A DNA stretch of 64,000 nucleotides. It comes from UBA1794 sp050946375. GTDB lineage: Bacteria; Bacteroidota; Bacteroidia; Bacteroidales; Bacteroidaceae. Shown here piece by piece: positions 16,750 to 25,586 of this stretch; positions within the stretch are counted from its first letter, which is position 1; each line of letters begins with the position of its first letter. The notes beneath the pieces were generated by a model. That model did no database searches, was not told the DNA's origin, and saw only the letters and a program-made list of their open reading frames with translations. Both the position numbers and the translations under genes were made by a program. The DNA lies in NCBI GenBank assembly GCA_050946375.1, contig JBMNUT010000009.1:45322-109321 (forward strand), given 5' to 3'.

Positions 16750-16756
16750 ATAACGT

Positions 16757-18022
16757 TCATTTATTCAACATGGTGTGCATATACGGAATTCCCGTGGGGA
16801 AGCAGCGCAGCGCTTCGGGCAAGTCTGCGACGTGGTAGCCTATCAGCGCCTGCGTCAGTTGCGCCACGGTCACCTGCGGAGCCTTTCCCCGCTTGTGGAA
16901 ATAAGCCGTTCCATCTCCCGGAAGCGTATAGACGCCACTGTTTTCCGGCAGTATCGGGTCGTTGAGCGAGAAGGAGGTCATCACTTCCGGATAGGCCTCT
17001 GCAACGAGCGGAACGAGCATATCGGCCGCCACCAGGCGGGCCATGCCCAAAGGCCGCACGGGACTATAGTCCGACCGTCCGCGCCGGGCAACCAGCGACG
17101 TGGCAATCCCGTCCGTTTCTCCCTCGGCCAGCTCGCCTTCCAGGCCGATGGGCGTGCCGTTGATGGGCGTGAACAGGCGCGGAGGGCGGATGATATGAAT
17201 CTCGGGCAGGCGGTAGTGGGCAGCCAGCAGGGAGAGCATGTACATGCGGCACTCCACATTGTCGCACACCAACGAGGTGACGAGCAAATGCCCGTCGCGG
17301 GGATAGACAATGGCTTCCGCCACGATTTCGCGCTCCTGAGTGGCCACTTTCCAGACCATGCCGCCGTAGAGGTACACGTCTTCGATGCGCAGGTCGTGGA
17401 GCGCATCGTCACCGAAGAGATACCCGCGGGTGAGTACGCGCATGTCGGTATAGTAAAGGCTGGAAGTCAGCCCCGAACCGGTGAAGCGATAGTAGAGCAG
17501 CGGAGCGGAGGGAAGCCCTTCGTAGAGATAGTCAGTCGTTTCGGCAAATTCAACCCCCTCTTCCGAGACAGCCTCTGCGGCGAGCAAGTCGGGCAAAGCC
17601 AGCTCCTCGGGCGAGGGGTAATAAGTCTCTTCCACATAATCGAAGCAGTTTGCAAATCCGAAACGGGCGTAATAGCCGGCCAGCCCGGCATCGGCCGGAA
17701 TAAGCGTGGCATATCCATATCCGGCCTGGTAACACTTTGCGAGCGTGCGCCGTATGAGCTGGCCGGCCAGCCCGCGCCCGCGCCATGAGGGATGGGTACA
17801 GATGCCGCTGAGGTAGGCGGCATCGGTCTCATACTCCAGCCCGCTCGCCACGTTCAGGCCGCAGTCCGTATAGATAAGTCCGCTGACAACCTGTCCCTTG
17901 CGCTTCGATATGACCGAACGGTCGCGGGAGTAAAGGTATCGGAAATAGGCATCCTCAAAAGCAGGATCGTCGTGAAAACACTCGTGGTAGAGACGCCTCA
18001 ATTGGATTTCATCGTCGCTCAT
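16757..18022 (-). CDS. GNAT family N-acetyltransferase, two-domain
   Basis: 421 residues. The N-terminal half is a GNAT domain: LRRLYHECFHDDPAFEDAYFRYLY, then YLSGICTHPSWRGRGLAGQLIRRTL (about residues 69-93), the V/GxxxxxRGxGxA acetyl-CoA pyrophosphate loop, and LIPADAGLAGYYARFGF. The second half resembles a degenerate GNAT plus sterol-carrier-like tail as in Eis-type enhanced acetyltransferases (ending TVAQLTQALIGY). Acceptor unknown. It follows the DUF2156 gene on the same strand after 114 bp, a pairing I have seen in Bacteroidales, which suggests related acyl- or aminoacyl-transfer roles. Confidence 0.8.
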   Translation of the reverse strand: MSDDEIQLRRLYHECFHDDPAFEDAYFRYLYSRDRSVISKRKGQVVSGLIYTDCGLNVASGLEYETDAAYLSGICTHPSWRGRGLAGQLIRRTLAKCYQAGYGYATLIPADAGLAGYYARFGFANCFDYVEETYYPSPEELALPDLLAAEAVSEEGVEFAETTDYLYEGLPSAPLLYYRFTGSGLTSSLYYTDMRVLTRGYLFGDDALHDLRIEDVYLYGGMVWKVATQEREIVAEAIVYPRDGHLLVTSLVCDNVECRMYMLSLLAAHYRLPEIHIIRPPRLFTPINGTPIGLEGELAEGETDGIATSLVARRGRSDYSPVRPLGMARLVAADMLVPLVAEAYPEVMTSFSLNDPILPENSGVYTLPGDGTAYFHKRGKAPQVTVAQLTQALIGYHVADLPEALRCFPTGIPYMHTMLNK

Positions 18023-18136
18023 AATAAGAATAAGGATTAAGAATTAGACAAATGCCCGGGCTGCGCCAAAGCGGGCGCCGCGTGTGCCAGGCAGCCCTTC
18101 AGGCACATCGTGATGCAAGCGATGCAGACGCGCCCG

Positions 18137-19039
18137 TCACGACCTGCCGCCTTTCTCACGCACCGTATATTTGTTCAGCAGAATTGCCGGATGATACGAC
18201 AGCTTGGCCTTGCGCAAGCCTTCCAGACCGAGGTCTTCCTCGCGGTTAACGTACACGAAACGCTCCGGAATACGCCGGGCGAACTCTCGGTTGATCATGG
18301 CGTAAGCGCCGTCGATACTGCTGTCCGCCTTTTCCACATGCACCCCGAAAGTATCGTGGTTGATGGGCATCCCGAACGTGAAAGCCACTATCCGCCCGCC
18401 TACGCGCAGCAGTCCGCCCGAAAGGCCGAGTTCGGAAAAATGCTCCAGGGCATACGTCACCGCACGGCGCTCCTGCCCCAGGCCGGCATTCTGGTCGCAC
18501 CCGTTGGCTATGCACCAAAGGCGCTCCAGCTCCAGACATTCCCCGATGTGCTCCGGGAGGATAGGCAGGTACTCCCAGTCGGGATAGGTCTTCAGGAACT
18601 TGTTGACGTGATTGCGCTTGGGCTGAAGCGCTTTCCCGCTCAACGTGCTGAGCGAAGTGCGCAAATACAGGTAGTCGGCATAAGCGCGGTCGGCAAAATG
18701 CTCCGTCTGCCCGGGCATGACTTCCTCGAACAGGGGCAAATGTTCCTCGCAAACTCCGTAGACAACCAACGGGTGGCCTTCCTCGTGACACTCGTCGCGC
18801 ATGACGGCAAGGGCTTTTTTCATATCGCCCCTGCCCACCGGCATCAGATAAACGCGCTCTCCGCCTGCACGGAAACGGAAAAGCACCGTATCGCCGTACA
18901 GAATAGCATAAGTCGTGGCGTACAGAAAACGCCAGCTGCACAGATTGCTCCACGACAGGTCGCAGTTCCGACGGTCCGTAGGCTCGATAAGGGGAACGAT
19001 GAGACTCTTATCAGAAAGAGACAGGTCTTTGTATTCCAT
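18137..19039 (-). CDS. DUF2156 (phosphatidylglycerol lysyltransferase C-terminal-like) protein
   Basis: 300 residues. The protein has the tandem GNAT-like fold pattern of DUF2156: CDLSWSNLCSWRFLYATTYAILYGDTVLFRF, YADYLYLRTSLSTLSGKALQPKRNHVNKFLKTYPDWEYLP, GGLLRVGGRIVAFTFGMPINHDTFGVHVEKAD and YINR-like ANREFARRIPERFVYVNREEDLGLEGLRKAKLSYHPAILLNKY. Some relatives transfer amino acids from aminoacyl-tRNA to lipids (MprF) or peptidoglycan; here no membrane flippase part exists, so function is open. The ATG at 19039 (or 6 bp upstream at 19045) is chosen; the long upstream extension lies in the promoter region. Confidence 0.78.
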   Translation of the reverse strand: MEYKDLSLSDKSLIVPLIEPTDRRNCDLSWSNLCSWRFLYATTYAILYGDTVLFRFRAGGERVYLMPVGRGDMKKALAVMRDECHEEGHPLVVYGVCEEHLPLFEEVMPGQTEHFADRAYADYLYLRTSLSTLSGKALQPKRNHVNKFLKTYPDWEYLPILPEHIGECLELERLWCIANGCDQNAGLGQERRAVTYALEHFSELGLSGGLLRVGGRIVAFTFGMPINHDTFGVHVEKADSSIDGAYAMINREFARRIPERFVYVNREEDLGLEGLRKAKLSYHPAILLNKYTVREKGGRS

Positions 19040-19165
19040 AACCATAGCAAAATTTACCGCACAAAAGTAGCTTTTTTCACATGGGTAGGGATGCTTCAGG
19101 CGAATGCTTTCAAGTATTTTTGCAAAAAAGCTGCGATAAAAGAACATATTGCAAGGTGTTTTTCG

Positions 19166-19173
19166 TACTTTTG
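19166..19173 (+). promoter_or_regulatory. -7 box (TACTTTTG) of pta-ackA
   Basis: Perfect TAnnTTTG box 62 bp before the pta ATG; a TTG at 19149 is closer than the usual -33 spacing. A divergent CAAAAGTA (19062-19069) may serve the DUF2156 gene. Confidence 0.5.
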
Positions 19174-19234
19174 TGGGGCAAGACAACTGGAATATTAGCG
19201 ATTAAACATAAATCAAACCCTACTATATTTAATT

Positions 19235-20248
19235 ATGAGCTTCGTAAGCGATTTAGTTGCAAGGGCTAAAATGAAGCCTCAGCACATTGTTCTTCCCGAA
19301 GGAACGGAAGAACGTACCCTGACCGCCGCCGATCGTATACTGGCGGAAGGAGTGGCCAACCTAACTCTCCTTGGGAACAAAGAAGAAATCATGTCCGTAG
19401 CCGAGAAATTAGGCTTGGAAAACATCGGGAAAGCATCGGTCATCGACCCCACTACCAGCCCGATGAAAGAAGAATACGCACAGCTGCTCTACGAATTGCG
19501 CAAGGCCAAAGGCCTGACCATTGAGCAAGCTCGCGAAAAAGTGGTAGACCCGCTCTACTACGGCTGCCTCATGATCAAGCACGGCGATGCAGACGGCCAG
19601 CTGGCCGGCGCACGCAATACGACCGGAAACGTACTGCGCCCCGCCCTGCAAATCATAAAGACAGCTCCGGGAATCACCTGCGTTTCCGGTGCATTGGTCC
19701 TGCTTACGCGCTATCCGGAGTATGGCCGCAACGGAATCCTGGTAGTCGGCGACGTAGCCGTGACGCCGGTTCCCAACGCAGACCAGCTCGCCCAAATCGC
19801 AGTCTGCACCGCTCGCACCGCCCGCGCCGTGGCCGGCTTCGAAGACCCCAAAGTCGCCATGCTCAGCTTCTCGACCAAAGGCTCGGCGCAGCATGAGGTT
19901 GTGGACAAAGTGGTGGCTGCCTTGAGCAAAGCCCGTGCACTTGACCCGACAATCGAAATTGACGGCGAATTACAGGCTGACGCTGCGCTCGTTCCCTCGG
20001 TAGGAGCCAGCAAAGCACCCGGCTCAAAAATCGCAGGGCATGCCGATACGCTCATATTCCCCAACCTCGAAGTGGGAAACATCGGCTACAAACTCGTACA
20101 ACGCCTGGGAGGCGCCGAAGCAATCGGCCCGATTCTGCAGGGAATCGCCCGCCCGGTAAACGATTTGTCCCGCGGCTGCTCCGTCGACGACGTATATGCC
20201 ATGATTGCAATCACTGCCAATCAAGCCATTGCAGCCAAGGCCGAGTAA
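19235..20248 (+). CDS. pta: Phosphate acetyltransferase
   Basis: 337 residues, the short form containing only the PTA_PTB catalytic domain. It interconverts acetyl-CoA and acetyl phosphate. Signature segments: HIVLPEGTEERTLTAADRIL, DPLYYGCLMIKHGDADGQLAGARNTTGNVLRPALQII, GDVAVTPVPNADQLAQIA, AMLSFSTKGSA and IAGHADTLIFPNLEVGNIGYKLVQRLGGAEAIGPILQG. Located 52 bp upstream of ackA; together they form the acetate-producing, ATP-yielding branch of mixed-acid fermentation. Confidence 0.97.
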   Translation: MSFVSDLVARAKMKPQHIVLPEGTEERTLTAADRILAEGVANLTLLGNKEEIMSVAEKLGLENIGKASVIDPTTSPMKEEYAQLLYELRKAKGLTIEQAREKVVDPLYYGCLMIKHGDADGQLAGARNTTGNVLRPALQIIKTAPGITCVSGALVLLTRYPEYGRNGILVVGDVAVTPVPNADQLAQIAVCTARTARAVAGFEDPKVAMLSFSTKGSAQHEVVDKVVAALSKARALDPTIEIDGELQADAALVPSVGASKAPGSKIAGHADTLIFPNLEVGNIGYKLVQRLGGAEAIGPILQGIARPVNDLSRGCSVDDVYAMIAITANQAIAAKAE

Positions 20249-20300
20249 GAACAACAAGCCATAATCCACTACAAATCCTTACCCTTAATCTGAAAAACGC

Positions 20301-21506
20301 ATGAAAATTTTAGTATTAAACTGCGGCAGTTCGTCCATCAAATACAAGCTCTTTGAGATGCCTGCCAAGCAAGTATTGGCTCAAGGCGGCATCGAAAAGA
20401 TCGGTTTGAAAGACTCATTCCTCAAGTTCACCCTGCCCTCCGGAGAAAAGAAAATCATCGAAAAGGAAATAGCCGAGCACACAGCCGGCATCGAGTTCAT
20501 CCTTTCCATCCTGACCGGCAAGGAATACGGCGTAATCTCGTCGCTGAAAGAAATAGATGCCGTAGGCCATCGCGTCGTTCACGGAGGAGAAAAATTCAGC
20601 AGCTCGGTACTTATCGACCAGGAAGTCATCGATATGACCAAAGCCTGCAACGATTTGGCTCCCCTCCACAACCCTGCCAACCTGAAAGGCATCGCCGCCG
20701 TATCAAAAGCCCTGCCGGGCGTACCCCAGGTAGGCGTATATGATACCGCATTCCACCAGACCATGCCCGCAAAGGCCTACATGTATGCCGTGCCCTACGA
20801 GCTGTATGAGAAATATGGCGTGCGCCGCTACGGATTTCACGGCACAAGTCACCGCTACGTCTCCCAGCGCGTTTGCGAATTCCTCGGCATCTCTCCCGAA
20901 GGGAAGAAGATCATCACCTGCCACATCGGTAATGGCGGTTCCATCTCCGCCGTGGCAAACGGGAAATGCGTAGACACTTCCATGGGACTCACACCGCTGG
21001 AAGGACTGATGATGGGTACGCGCAGCGGAGACATCGACGCCGGCGCCGTGACTTACATCATGGAAAAAGAAAATCTCAATGCGGCTGAGGTCAACAATCT
21101 GCTCAACAAGAAGTCCGGAGTGCTCGGCATTTTCGGAAAATCGTCCGACATGCGCGACCTGCACAAGGCAGTAGAAGCCGGAGAAGAGCACGCTATCCTG
21201 GCTGAGGACATGTACTTCTACCGCATCCGCAAGTACATCGGTGCCTACGCGGCAGCGATGGGCGGCGTAGACGTCATCCTTTTCACCGGCGGCGTAGGCG
21301 AAAACCAGAGCAACTGCCGTTCGGCCGCGTGCGAAGGGCTGGAGTTTATGGGCGTCAAGCTCGACTTGGACAAGAACGAGCAGGTACATGGCGAAGAAGC
21401 CATTATCTCCACGCCGGACTCCCGCGTAACGGTATGCGTAATTCCTACCGACGAGGAGCTGATGATTGCCACAGACACGATGGAAATCCTCGCTTCCCAG
21501 AAGTAA
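20301..21506 (+). CDS. ackA: Acetate kinase
   Basis: 401 residues, full length. MKILVLNCGSSSIKYKLFE is the ASKHA-fold phosphate-1 motif, GFHGTSHRYVSQRV contains the catalytic His region, ITCHIGNGGSISAVANGKCVDTSMGLTPLEGLMMGTRSGDID and FTGGVGENQSNCR complete the family signature. It converts acetyl phosphate and ADP to acetate and ATP. Follows pta in the same operon and is closed by a strong hairpin. Confidence 0.98.
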   Translation: MKILVLNCGSSSIKYKLFEMPAKQVLAQGGIEKIGLKDSFLKFTLPSGEKKIIEKEIAEHTAGIEFILSILTGKEYGVISSLKEIDAVGHRVVHGGEKFSSSVLIDQEVIDMTKACNDLAPLHNPANLKGIAAVSKALPGVPQVGVYDTAFHQTMPAKAYMYAVPYELYEKYGVRRYGFHGTSHRYVSQRVCEFLGISPEGKKIITCHIGNGGSISAVANGKCVDTSMGLTPLEGLMMGTRSGDIDAGAVTYIMEKENLNAAEVNNLLNKKSGVLGIFGKSSDMRDLHKAVEAGEEHAILAEDMYFYRIRKYIGAYAAAMGGVDVILFTGGVGENQSNCRSAACEGLEFMGVKLDLDKNEQVHGEEAIISTPDSRVTVCVIPTDEELMIATDTMEILASQK

Positions 21507-21538
21507 GAGACCTGCAGCCCTACTCCGAAAGGGCCAAC

Positions 21539-21588
21539 AAAAAATCCGGGCGACAGCTGAAAAATCCAACTGTCGCCCGGATTTTTTA
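21539..21588. terminator. Bidirectional terminator between ackA and lolD
   Basis: Arms AAAATCCGGGCGACAG (21541-21556) and CTGTCGCCCGGATTTT (21570-21585) pair perfectly; T-run downstream and A-run upstream serve both converging transcripts. Confidence 0.92.
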
Positions 21589-21601
21589 TTCGATTGATTC
21601 C

Positions 21602-22357
21602 CTATTCTTCAGCCATTGCGGCAACAGTTTCCGCCTGCAGACCAGGCACATCGCCCCCGTCGCGAGCCGGATCGGCGGAAGGAGCCGACGTCTCGCCGCA
21701 GATAACGCCGTCCGTCATACGGATCGTGCGGTCGGTCAGCGTTGCCAGATGCTCATCGTGCGTCACAATCACGAACGTCTGCTGCAATTCATCGCGCAAG
21801 CGGAAAAACAACCGGTGCAACTCTTCCTTATTATGCGTATCGAGGCTTCCGGAAGGCTCATCGGCCAAAACCACCGACGGATGATTGACTAACGCCCGGG
21901 CCACCGCCACCCGCTGACATTCGCCTCCCGACATTTCCTTAGGCTTGTGAGCCGCGCGGTCGGAAAGCCCCATAAACCGAAGCAACTCCTGCGCACGCTC
22001 CCGCGCTTTCCGTCCCGACATACCGGCAATCAGAGCGGGTATCATCACATTCTCCTCAGCCGTAAACTCCGGCAAGAGCTGGTGGAACTGGAAAACAAAC
22101 CCTATCTGCCGGTTGCGGAATGCCGAGAGTTCGCGCTCCTTCATGCGCTCTACCGAAACGCCATCGATGCGTATCGTGCCGCTATCCGGACGGTCGAGCG
22201 TACCCATTATCTGCAACAGCGTAGTCTTTCCCGCCCCACTGGGGCCTACGATGCTCACCACTTCCCCACGGTCGATGTGGAGGTCGATTCCTTTCAGCAC
22301 ATGCAGCGAGCCGAAACTCTTTGTAATTCCTTGCAATTCAATCATTACTTCATTCAT
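21602..22357 (-). CDS. lolD: ABC transporter ATP-binding protein, LolD-like
   Basis: 251 residues. Walker A GPSGAGKTTLLQIMG (about 38-52), Q-loop FVFQFHQLLPEF, signature SGGECQRVAVARALV, Walker B VVLADEPSGSLD, H-loop VIVTHDEHLA. Closest in layout to the LolD/MacB/FtsE clade that drives lipoprotein release or other mechanotransmission exporters. A 30-residue C-terminal extension rich in Ala/Asp is unusual. No LolC/E permease lies beside it, so it is an orphan ATPase here. It overlaps the tcdA stop by 4 bp (ATGA) and is therefore cotranscribed with it. Confidence 0.87.
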   Translation of the reverse strand: MNEVMIELQGITKSFGSLHVLKGIDLHIDRGEVVSIVGPSGAGKTTLLQIMGTLDRPDSGTIRIDGVSVERMKERELSAFRNRQIGFVFQFHQLLPEFTAEENVMIPALIAGMSGRKARERAQELLRFMGLSDRAAHKPKEMSGGECQRVAVARALVNHPSVVLADEPSGSLDTHNKEELHRLFFRLRDELQQTFVIVTHDEHLATLTDRTIRMTDGVICGETSAPSADPARDGGDVPGLQAETVAAMAEE

Positions 22358-23115
22358 TTTTCCGTTAATACTTCTTTTCCGGCAGCCAGACGCTTCAGGA
22401 CAAAAGCCGCCAGATAACAGCCGAAAATGGCAGGCAGATAGCTGATGGTCCCGCAGGTCGACTTCTTATTGCGTTCCTCCACGTGCAAAATAGCCCGGGC
22501 GTCGGCCGCCTCCGTACTGAACACGACGGGAATGTTCATCAGCCCCTTTCCCATCGGCTTCAGGCGGGTACGCACCGCCCGCGCCAGCGTACACTGAAAC
22601 GTGGCGCCCAACTTCCCGTAGCGCACGGCCGCAGGGTCGCTCTTGGCACCCGCCCCCATACTGCTGACGAGCGGCAGTCGGCGGCGATATGCCTCGGCGA
22701 GCAAGGCGCATTTGGGCGCAATCGTATCGATGGCATCGACCACGAAATCAAACTGCGGCACGGCACCGTCCAACAACTGCGGGATGCTCTCCGGCGTGAG
22801 GAACTCCGCACGCGGCAAAAAACGAAAAGCCGGATTGATGTCGAGCAAGCGCTCGCCCATCACCTCCACCTTCCGTTTTCCCAGCGAACTGTGCAGAGCC
22901 GGCAACTGGCGGTTGAGGTTCGAGGGCTGTACGCAGTCGGCATCGACCAGCGTCAGCGTGCCTATCCCGGCCCTCACCAGCATCTCGGCCGCATAAGCCC
23001 CTACTCCGCCCGCGCCGCACACCAGCACGTGTGCCCGCCGCAGCCGCTCCGTCGCAGCCGTCCCCAGCAACAGCTCCGTACGCTCCTGCCAGGCCTCTGT
23101 CAAACTATCCTGCAT
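22354..23115 (-). CDS. tcdA: tRNA threonylcarbamoyladenosine dehydratase (ThiF/TcdA family)
   Basis: 253 residues. The E1-like adenylating fold is shown by VLVCGAGGVGAYAAEMLVRAGIGTLTLVDADCVQPSNLNRQLPAL and FVVDAIDTIAPKCALLAEAYRR, with VSSMGAGAKSDPAAVRYGKL and a late CGTISYLPAIFGCYLA segment typical of TcdA (CsdL). It cyclises t6A37 in ANN-decoding tRNAs. The ATG at 23115 is chosen: the 27 extra residues upstream are a translated repeat array. It overlaps lolD by 4 bp and follows murF. Confidence 0.88.
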   Translation of the reverse strand: MQDSLTEAWQERTELLLGTAATERLRRAHVLVCGAGGVGAYAAEMLVRAGIGTLTLVDADCVQPSNLNRQLPALHSSLGKRKVEVMGERLLDINPAFRFLPRAEFLTPESIPQLLDGAVPQFDFVVDAIDTIAPKCALLAEAYRRRLPLVSSMGAGAKSDPAAVRYGKLGATFQCTLARAVRTRLKPMGKGLMNIPVVFSTEAADARAILHVEERNKKSTCGTISYLPAIFGCYLAAFVLKRLAAGKEVLTEK

Positions 23116-23123
23116 ATCTTCTC

Positions 23124-23192
23124 CAAACAAGCAATACTTTCCGCGAAAAGCGGCAGCACTTTTCTCCGAAAGGCCCGCCGCTTTTCCGATAA
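23124..23192. repeat. 22-bp phased repeat array
   Basis: Units at 23124, 23146, 23168 and 23190, all in 22-bp phase (for example AAAAGCGGCAGCACTTTTC, GAAAGGCCCGCCGCTTTTCC), filling the whole gap between murF and tcdA, both on the minus strand. Confidence 0.85.
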
Positions 23193-23202
23193 ACATGCGG
23201 CC

Positions 23203-24564
23203 TCAAAGCACATTGGCCACGGCCGAAAGATTCATGCTGTGCGACCCCTTTATGAGCAGCGTGTAGCCTCTGAGCCACGACTGCTCCCGCAGATAGTCGA
23301 CCAGCTGGTCCGTATTTTCAAAAAACTCGGCCCCCGCCGCCAGATTGGGCGAGGCTTTGCCCACGGCCGCAAACTCCGTCCCGACGTAGATTACCATCCG
23401 GAAATGACAGCGGTTCACCAATTGCATCACCGCAGCATGCCCGTCGGCCGAAGCCGCTCCCAGCTCCTTCATGTCGCCCAGGATAACTCCCTTCTGCGGC
23501 ATGTCCATCTTACGGAAGTTATTGAGCGCAGCCTGCATGCTCGTAGGGTTCGCGTTGTAAGCGTCGAGAATCAGGCGGTTGCGGCTCGTCTCCTTCAGCT
23601 GCGAGCGGCCGTTTCCCGGCACATACGCGGCGATGGCGGCCGAAATGTCTTCCGCGCCCACACCAAAGTACGTGCCCACTGCCGCAGCGGCCAAGGCATT
23701 GTCCAGATTATAGTCGCCTATCAGGCGCGTAGTGCAGCACTTCCAGCCGCCGCTGTCTGCCGACCTCCACTTGAAGGCCAGAAACGGATTGCAGCGCGCG
23801 ATGCGTGCCTCCGCCAGATAAGGCTTGTCGAACGAAAAAGGCGTGCCGCTCGTCACGGCATAGTACAAAGGCTCCAGACCGGAAAGCATGGGCGCAAGAT
23901 ACGTATTGCGCACGTTCACGAAGACCTTTCCTCCCTTCTGGCGCAGATAATCGAAGAGCTCGCACTTCGTATGCAGCACTCCCTCAAACGAGCCGAAGCC
24001 CTGCAAATGGGCATTACCCACATTGGTTATCAGCCCGTAGTCCGGCTCGGCAATCTCCACCAGCTCGCGTATGTCGCCCGGATGGCTGGCACCCATCTCC
24101 ACAATCGCGAACTGATGCTCCGGACGCAAGCGCAGCAAAGTGAGCGGAACCCCGATGTGATTGTTCAGGTTCCCCTCCGTATACAGCAATTTGTACTTCT
24201 TCGAAAGAACAGCAGCAGTAAGCTCTTTGGTCGTCGTCTTACCGTTCGTGCCCGTAATGGCCAGCATCGGGGTCTTCAGCTGCTCGCGATGATGGCGGGC
24301 AAGTTGCTGAAGGGCAGACAAAACATTGTCTACCAAAAGATAACGTTCATCGCCGCTCTCTTCCTGAGGGAGCACCGAAGGGTCGTCGACCACGGCGTAG
24401 GCACATCCATTCTGCAAGGCACTTTCTGCAAAACGATTACCGTCGAACCGGTCACCCTTCAAGGCAAAAAAGATAGAACCCGAGGGGCACGACCGGCTAT
24501 CCGTAACCACACCCGAACTTTTCAGGTAGGCTTCGTAAAGAAACGATAAGGATGTATTTTTCAT
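23203..24564 (-). CDS. murF: UDP-N-acetylmuramoyl-tripeptide--D-alanyl-D-alanine ligase
   Basis: 453 residues. MurF adds D-Ala-D-Ala to the UDP-MurNAc-tripeptide, the last cytoplasmic step of the peptidoglycan stem peptide. ATP-binding loop AITGTNGKTTTKELTAAVL (about residues 104-122), LNNHIGVPLTLLRL, VEMGASHPGDIRELVEIAEP, LIGDYNLDNALAAAAVG, and ILDAYNANPTSMQAALNNF, then LGDMKELG, all typical of MurF. Short C-terminus ends at a usual position. It heads a minus-strand set murF, tcdA, lolD. Confidence 0.96.
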   Translation of the reverse strand: MKNTSLSFLYEAYLKSSGVVTDSRSCPSGSIFFALKGDRFDGNRFAESALQNGCAYAVVDDPSVLPQEESGDERYLLVDNVLSALQQLARHHREQLKTPMLAITGTNGKTTTKELTAAVLSKKYKLLYTEGNLNNHIGVPLTLLRLRPEHQFAIVEMGASHPGDIRELVEIAEPDYGLITNVGNAHLQGFGSFEGVLHTKCELFDYLRQKGGKVFVNVRNTYLAPMLSGLEPLYYAVTSGTPFSFDKPYLAEARIARCNPFLAFKWRSADSGGWKCCTTRLIGDYNLDNALAAAAVGTYFGVGAEDISAAIAAYVPGNGRSQLKETSRNRLILDAYNANPTSMQAALNNFRKMDMPQKGVILGDMKELGAASADGHAAVMQLVNRCHFRMVIYVGTEFAAVGKASPNLAAGAEFFENTDQLVDYLREQSWLRGYTLLIKGSHSMNLSAVANVL

Positions 24565-24584
24565 ATTTATTGTAAGAATCCGCG

Positions 24585-24592
24585 CAAAGATA
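24585..24592 (-). promoter_or_regulatory. -7 box (TATCTTTG) of murF
   Basis: Minus-strand TATCTTTG 20 bp before the murF start; no clear -33 partner. Confidence 0.45.
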
Positions 24593-24626
24593 CACGGATT
24601 TATGAAAGAAAAAGGAATAAATTCTT

Positions 24627-24634
24627 TATTTTTG
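24627..24634 (+). promoter_or_regulatory. -7 box (TATTTTTG) of folP
   Basis: TATTTTTG 31 bp before the folP ATG, divergent from the murF box; -33 partner unclear. Confidence 0.45.
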
Positions 24635-24665
24635 CAGCTTCAGAACCAGCAAACAGCCTACCAAA

Positions 24666-25559
24666 ATGAGCGTAACTCCCCCAAAACTTATCAATCTGAA
24701 GGGAACATTGCGGGATTTGTCCCAGGAACCTCTGGTAATGGGCATACTCAACGTCACCCCCGACTCTTTCTTTTCGCCAAGCCGCAAGCAGACGCTGGAA
24801 GAAATCGAGCAACGAACCGACGAAATCCTCAGCCAAGGCGCTCAAATCATAGACGTCGGCGCCTATTCCTCCCGCCCCGGTGCGGAAGACATCAGCGAAA
24901 AAGAAGAAATCGAGCGCCTGCGTCCGGCATTGGAGCTCATCCGGCGTAAATACCCACGGGCCATTGTCAGCATCGATACGTTCCGCAGCCGCGTGGCGCA
25001 GGTATGCGTGGAAGAATGGGGCGCAGATATTATCAACGACATCTCGGCCGGCGACCTGGACCCCGACATGTTTTCCACCATAGCACGCCTCCGGGTGCCC
25101 TACATCATCATGCACATGCAGGGAACGCCCGGCACCATGCAGGAAGCCCCCCGCTACGAAGGCAACATCGTGCAGGAGGTCCTGCTCTATCTGGAGCAGA
25201 AAATACAGAAACTGCAGGCGCTCGGCGTCAACGACATCATCGTCGACCCGGGATTCGGCTTCGGGAAAACCCTGGAACACAACTACCAACTGCTCGACGG
25301 CCTGCAGGAATTTGCCCTTCTGCAGCGCCCCCTGCTCGTAGGCGTCTCGCGGAAATCCATGATTTACCGTCTGCTGGACACCACTCCTGCCCACGCTCTC
25401 AACGGAACGACTGCCATCCACGCCATCAGCCTCATGAAGGGCGCGTCCATACTGCGGGCCCATGACGTGCGCGAGGCGGTAGAAACCGTAAGAATCTATC
25501 AGAAAATGAAGCAATGCGCCTCCCCGGCCGAAGCGACCGGCGAGGCAATCCAACCTTAA
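24666..25559 (+). CDS. folP: Dihydropteroate synthase
   Basis: 297 residues. Couples p-aminobenzoate to dihydropterin pyrophosphate in folate synthesis; the sulfonamide target. Seen: LVMGILNVTPDSFF (first signature), GAQIIDVGAYSSRPGAEDI (second signature; GxxSTRPG is GAYSSRPG), DIINDISAGDLDPDM, IMHMQGTPGTMQ, VDPGFGFGKTLEHN, GVSRKSMI and a late NGTTAIHAISLMKGASILRAHDV. The gene is 27 bp upstream of cdaA, an order widely conserved in Bacteroidetes. Confidence 0.97.
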   Translation: MSVTPPKLINLKGTLRDLSQEPLVMGILNVTPDSFFSPSRKQTLEEIEQRTDEILSQGAQIIDVGAYSSRPGAEDISEKEEIERLRPALELIRRKYPRAIVSIDTFRSRVAQVCVEEWGADIINDISAGDLDPDMFSTIARLRVPYIIMHMQGTPGTMQEAPRYEGNIVQEVLLYLEQKIQKLQALGVNDIIVDPGFGFGKTLEHNYQLLDGLQEFALLQRPLLVGVSRKSMIYRLLDTTPAHALNGTTAIHAISLMKGASILRAHDVREAVETVRIYQKMKQCASPAEATGEAIQP

Positions 25560-25586
25560 CCACCCCCATTTTTTCTCTAAAGACCC

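Noticed and set aside
18040..18136. Frameshift extending the DUF2156 gene
   Set aside because: The protein already ends at the usual place for the family (LNKY plus a short tail), so no frameshift is needed.
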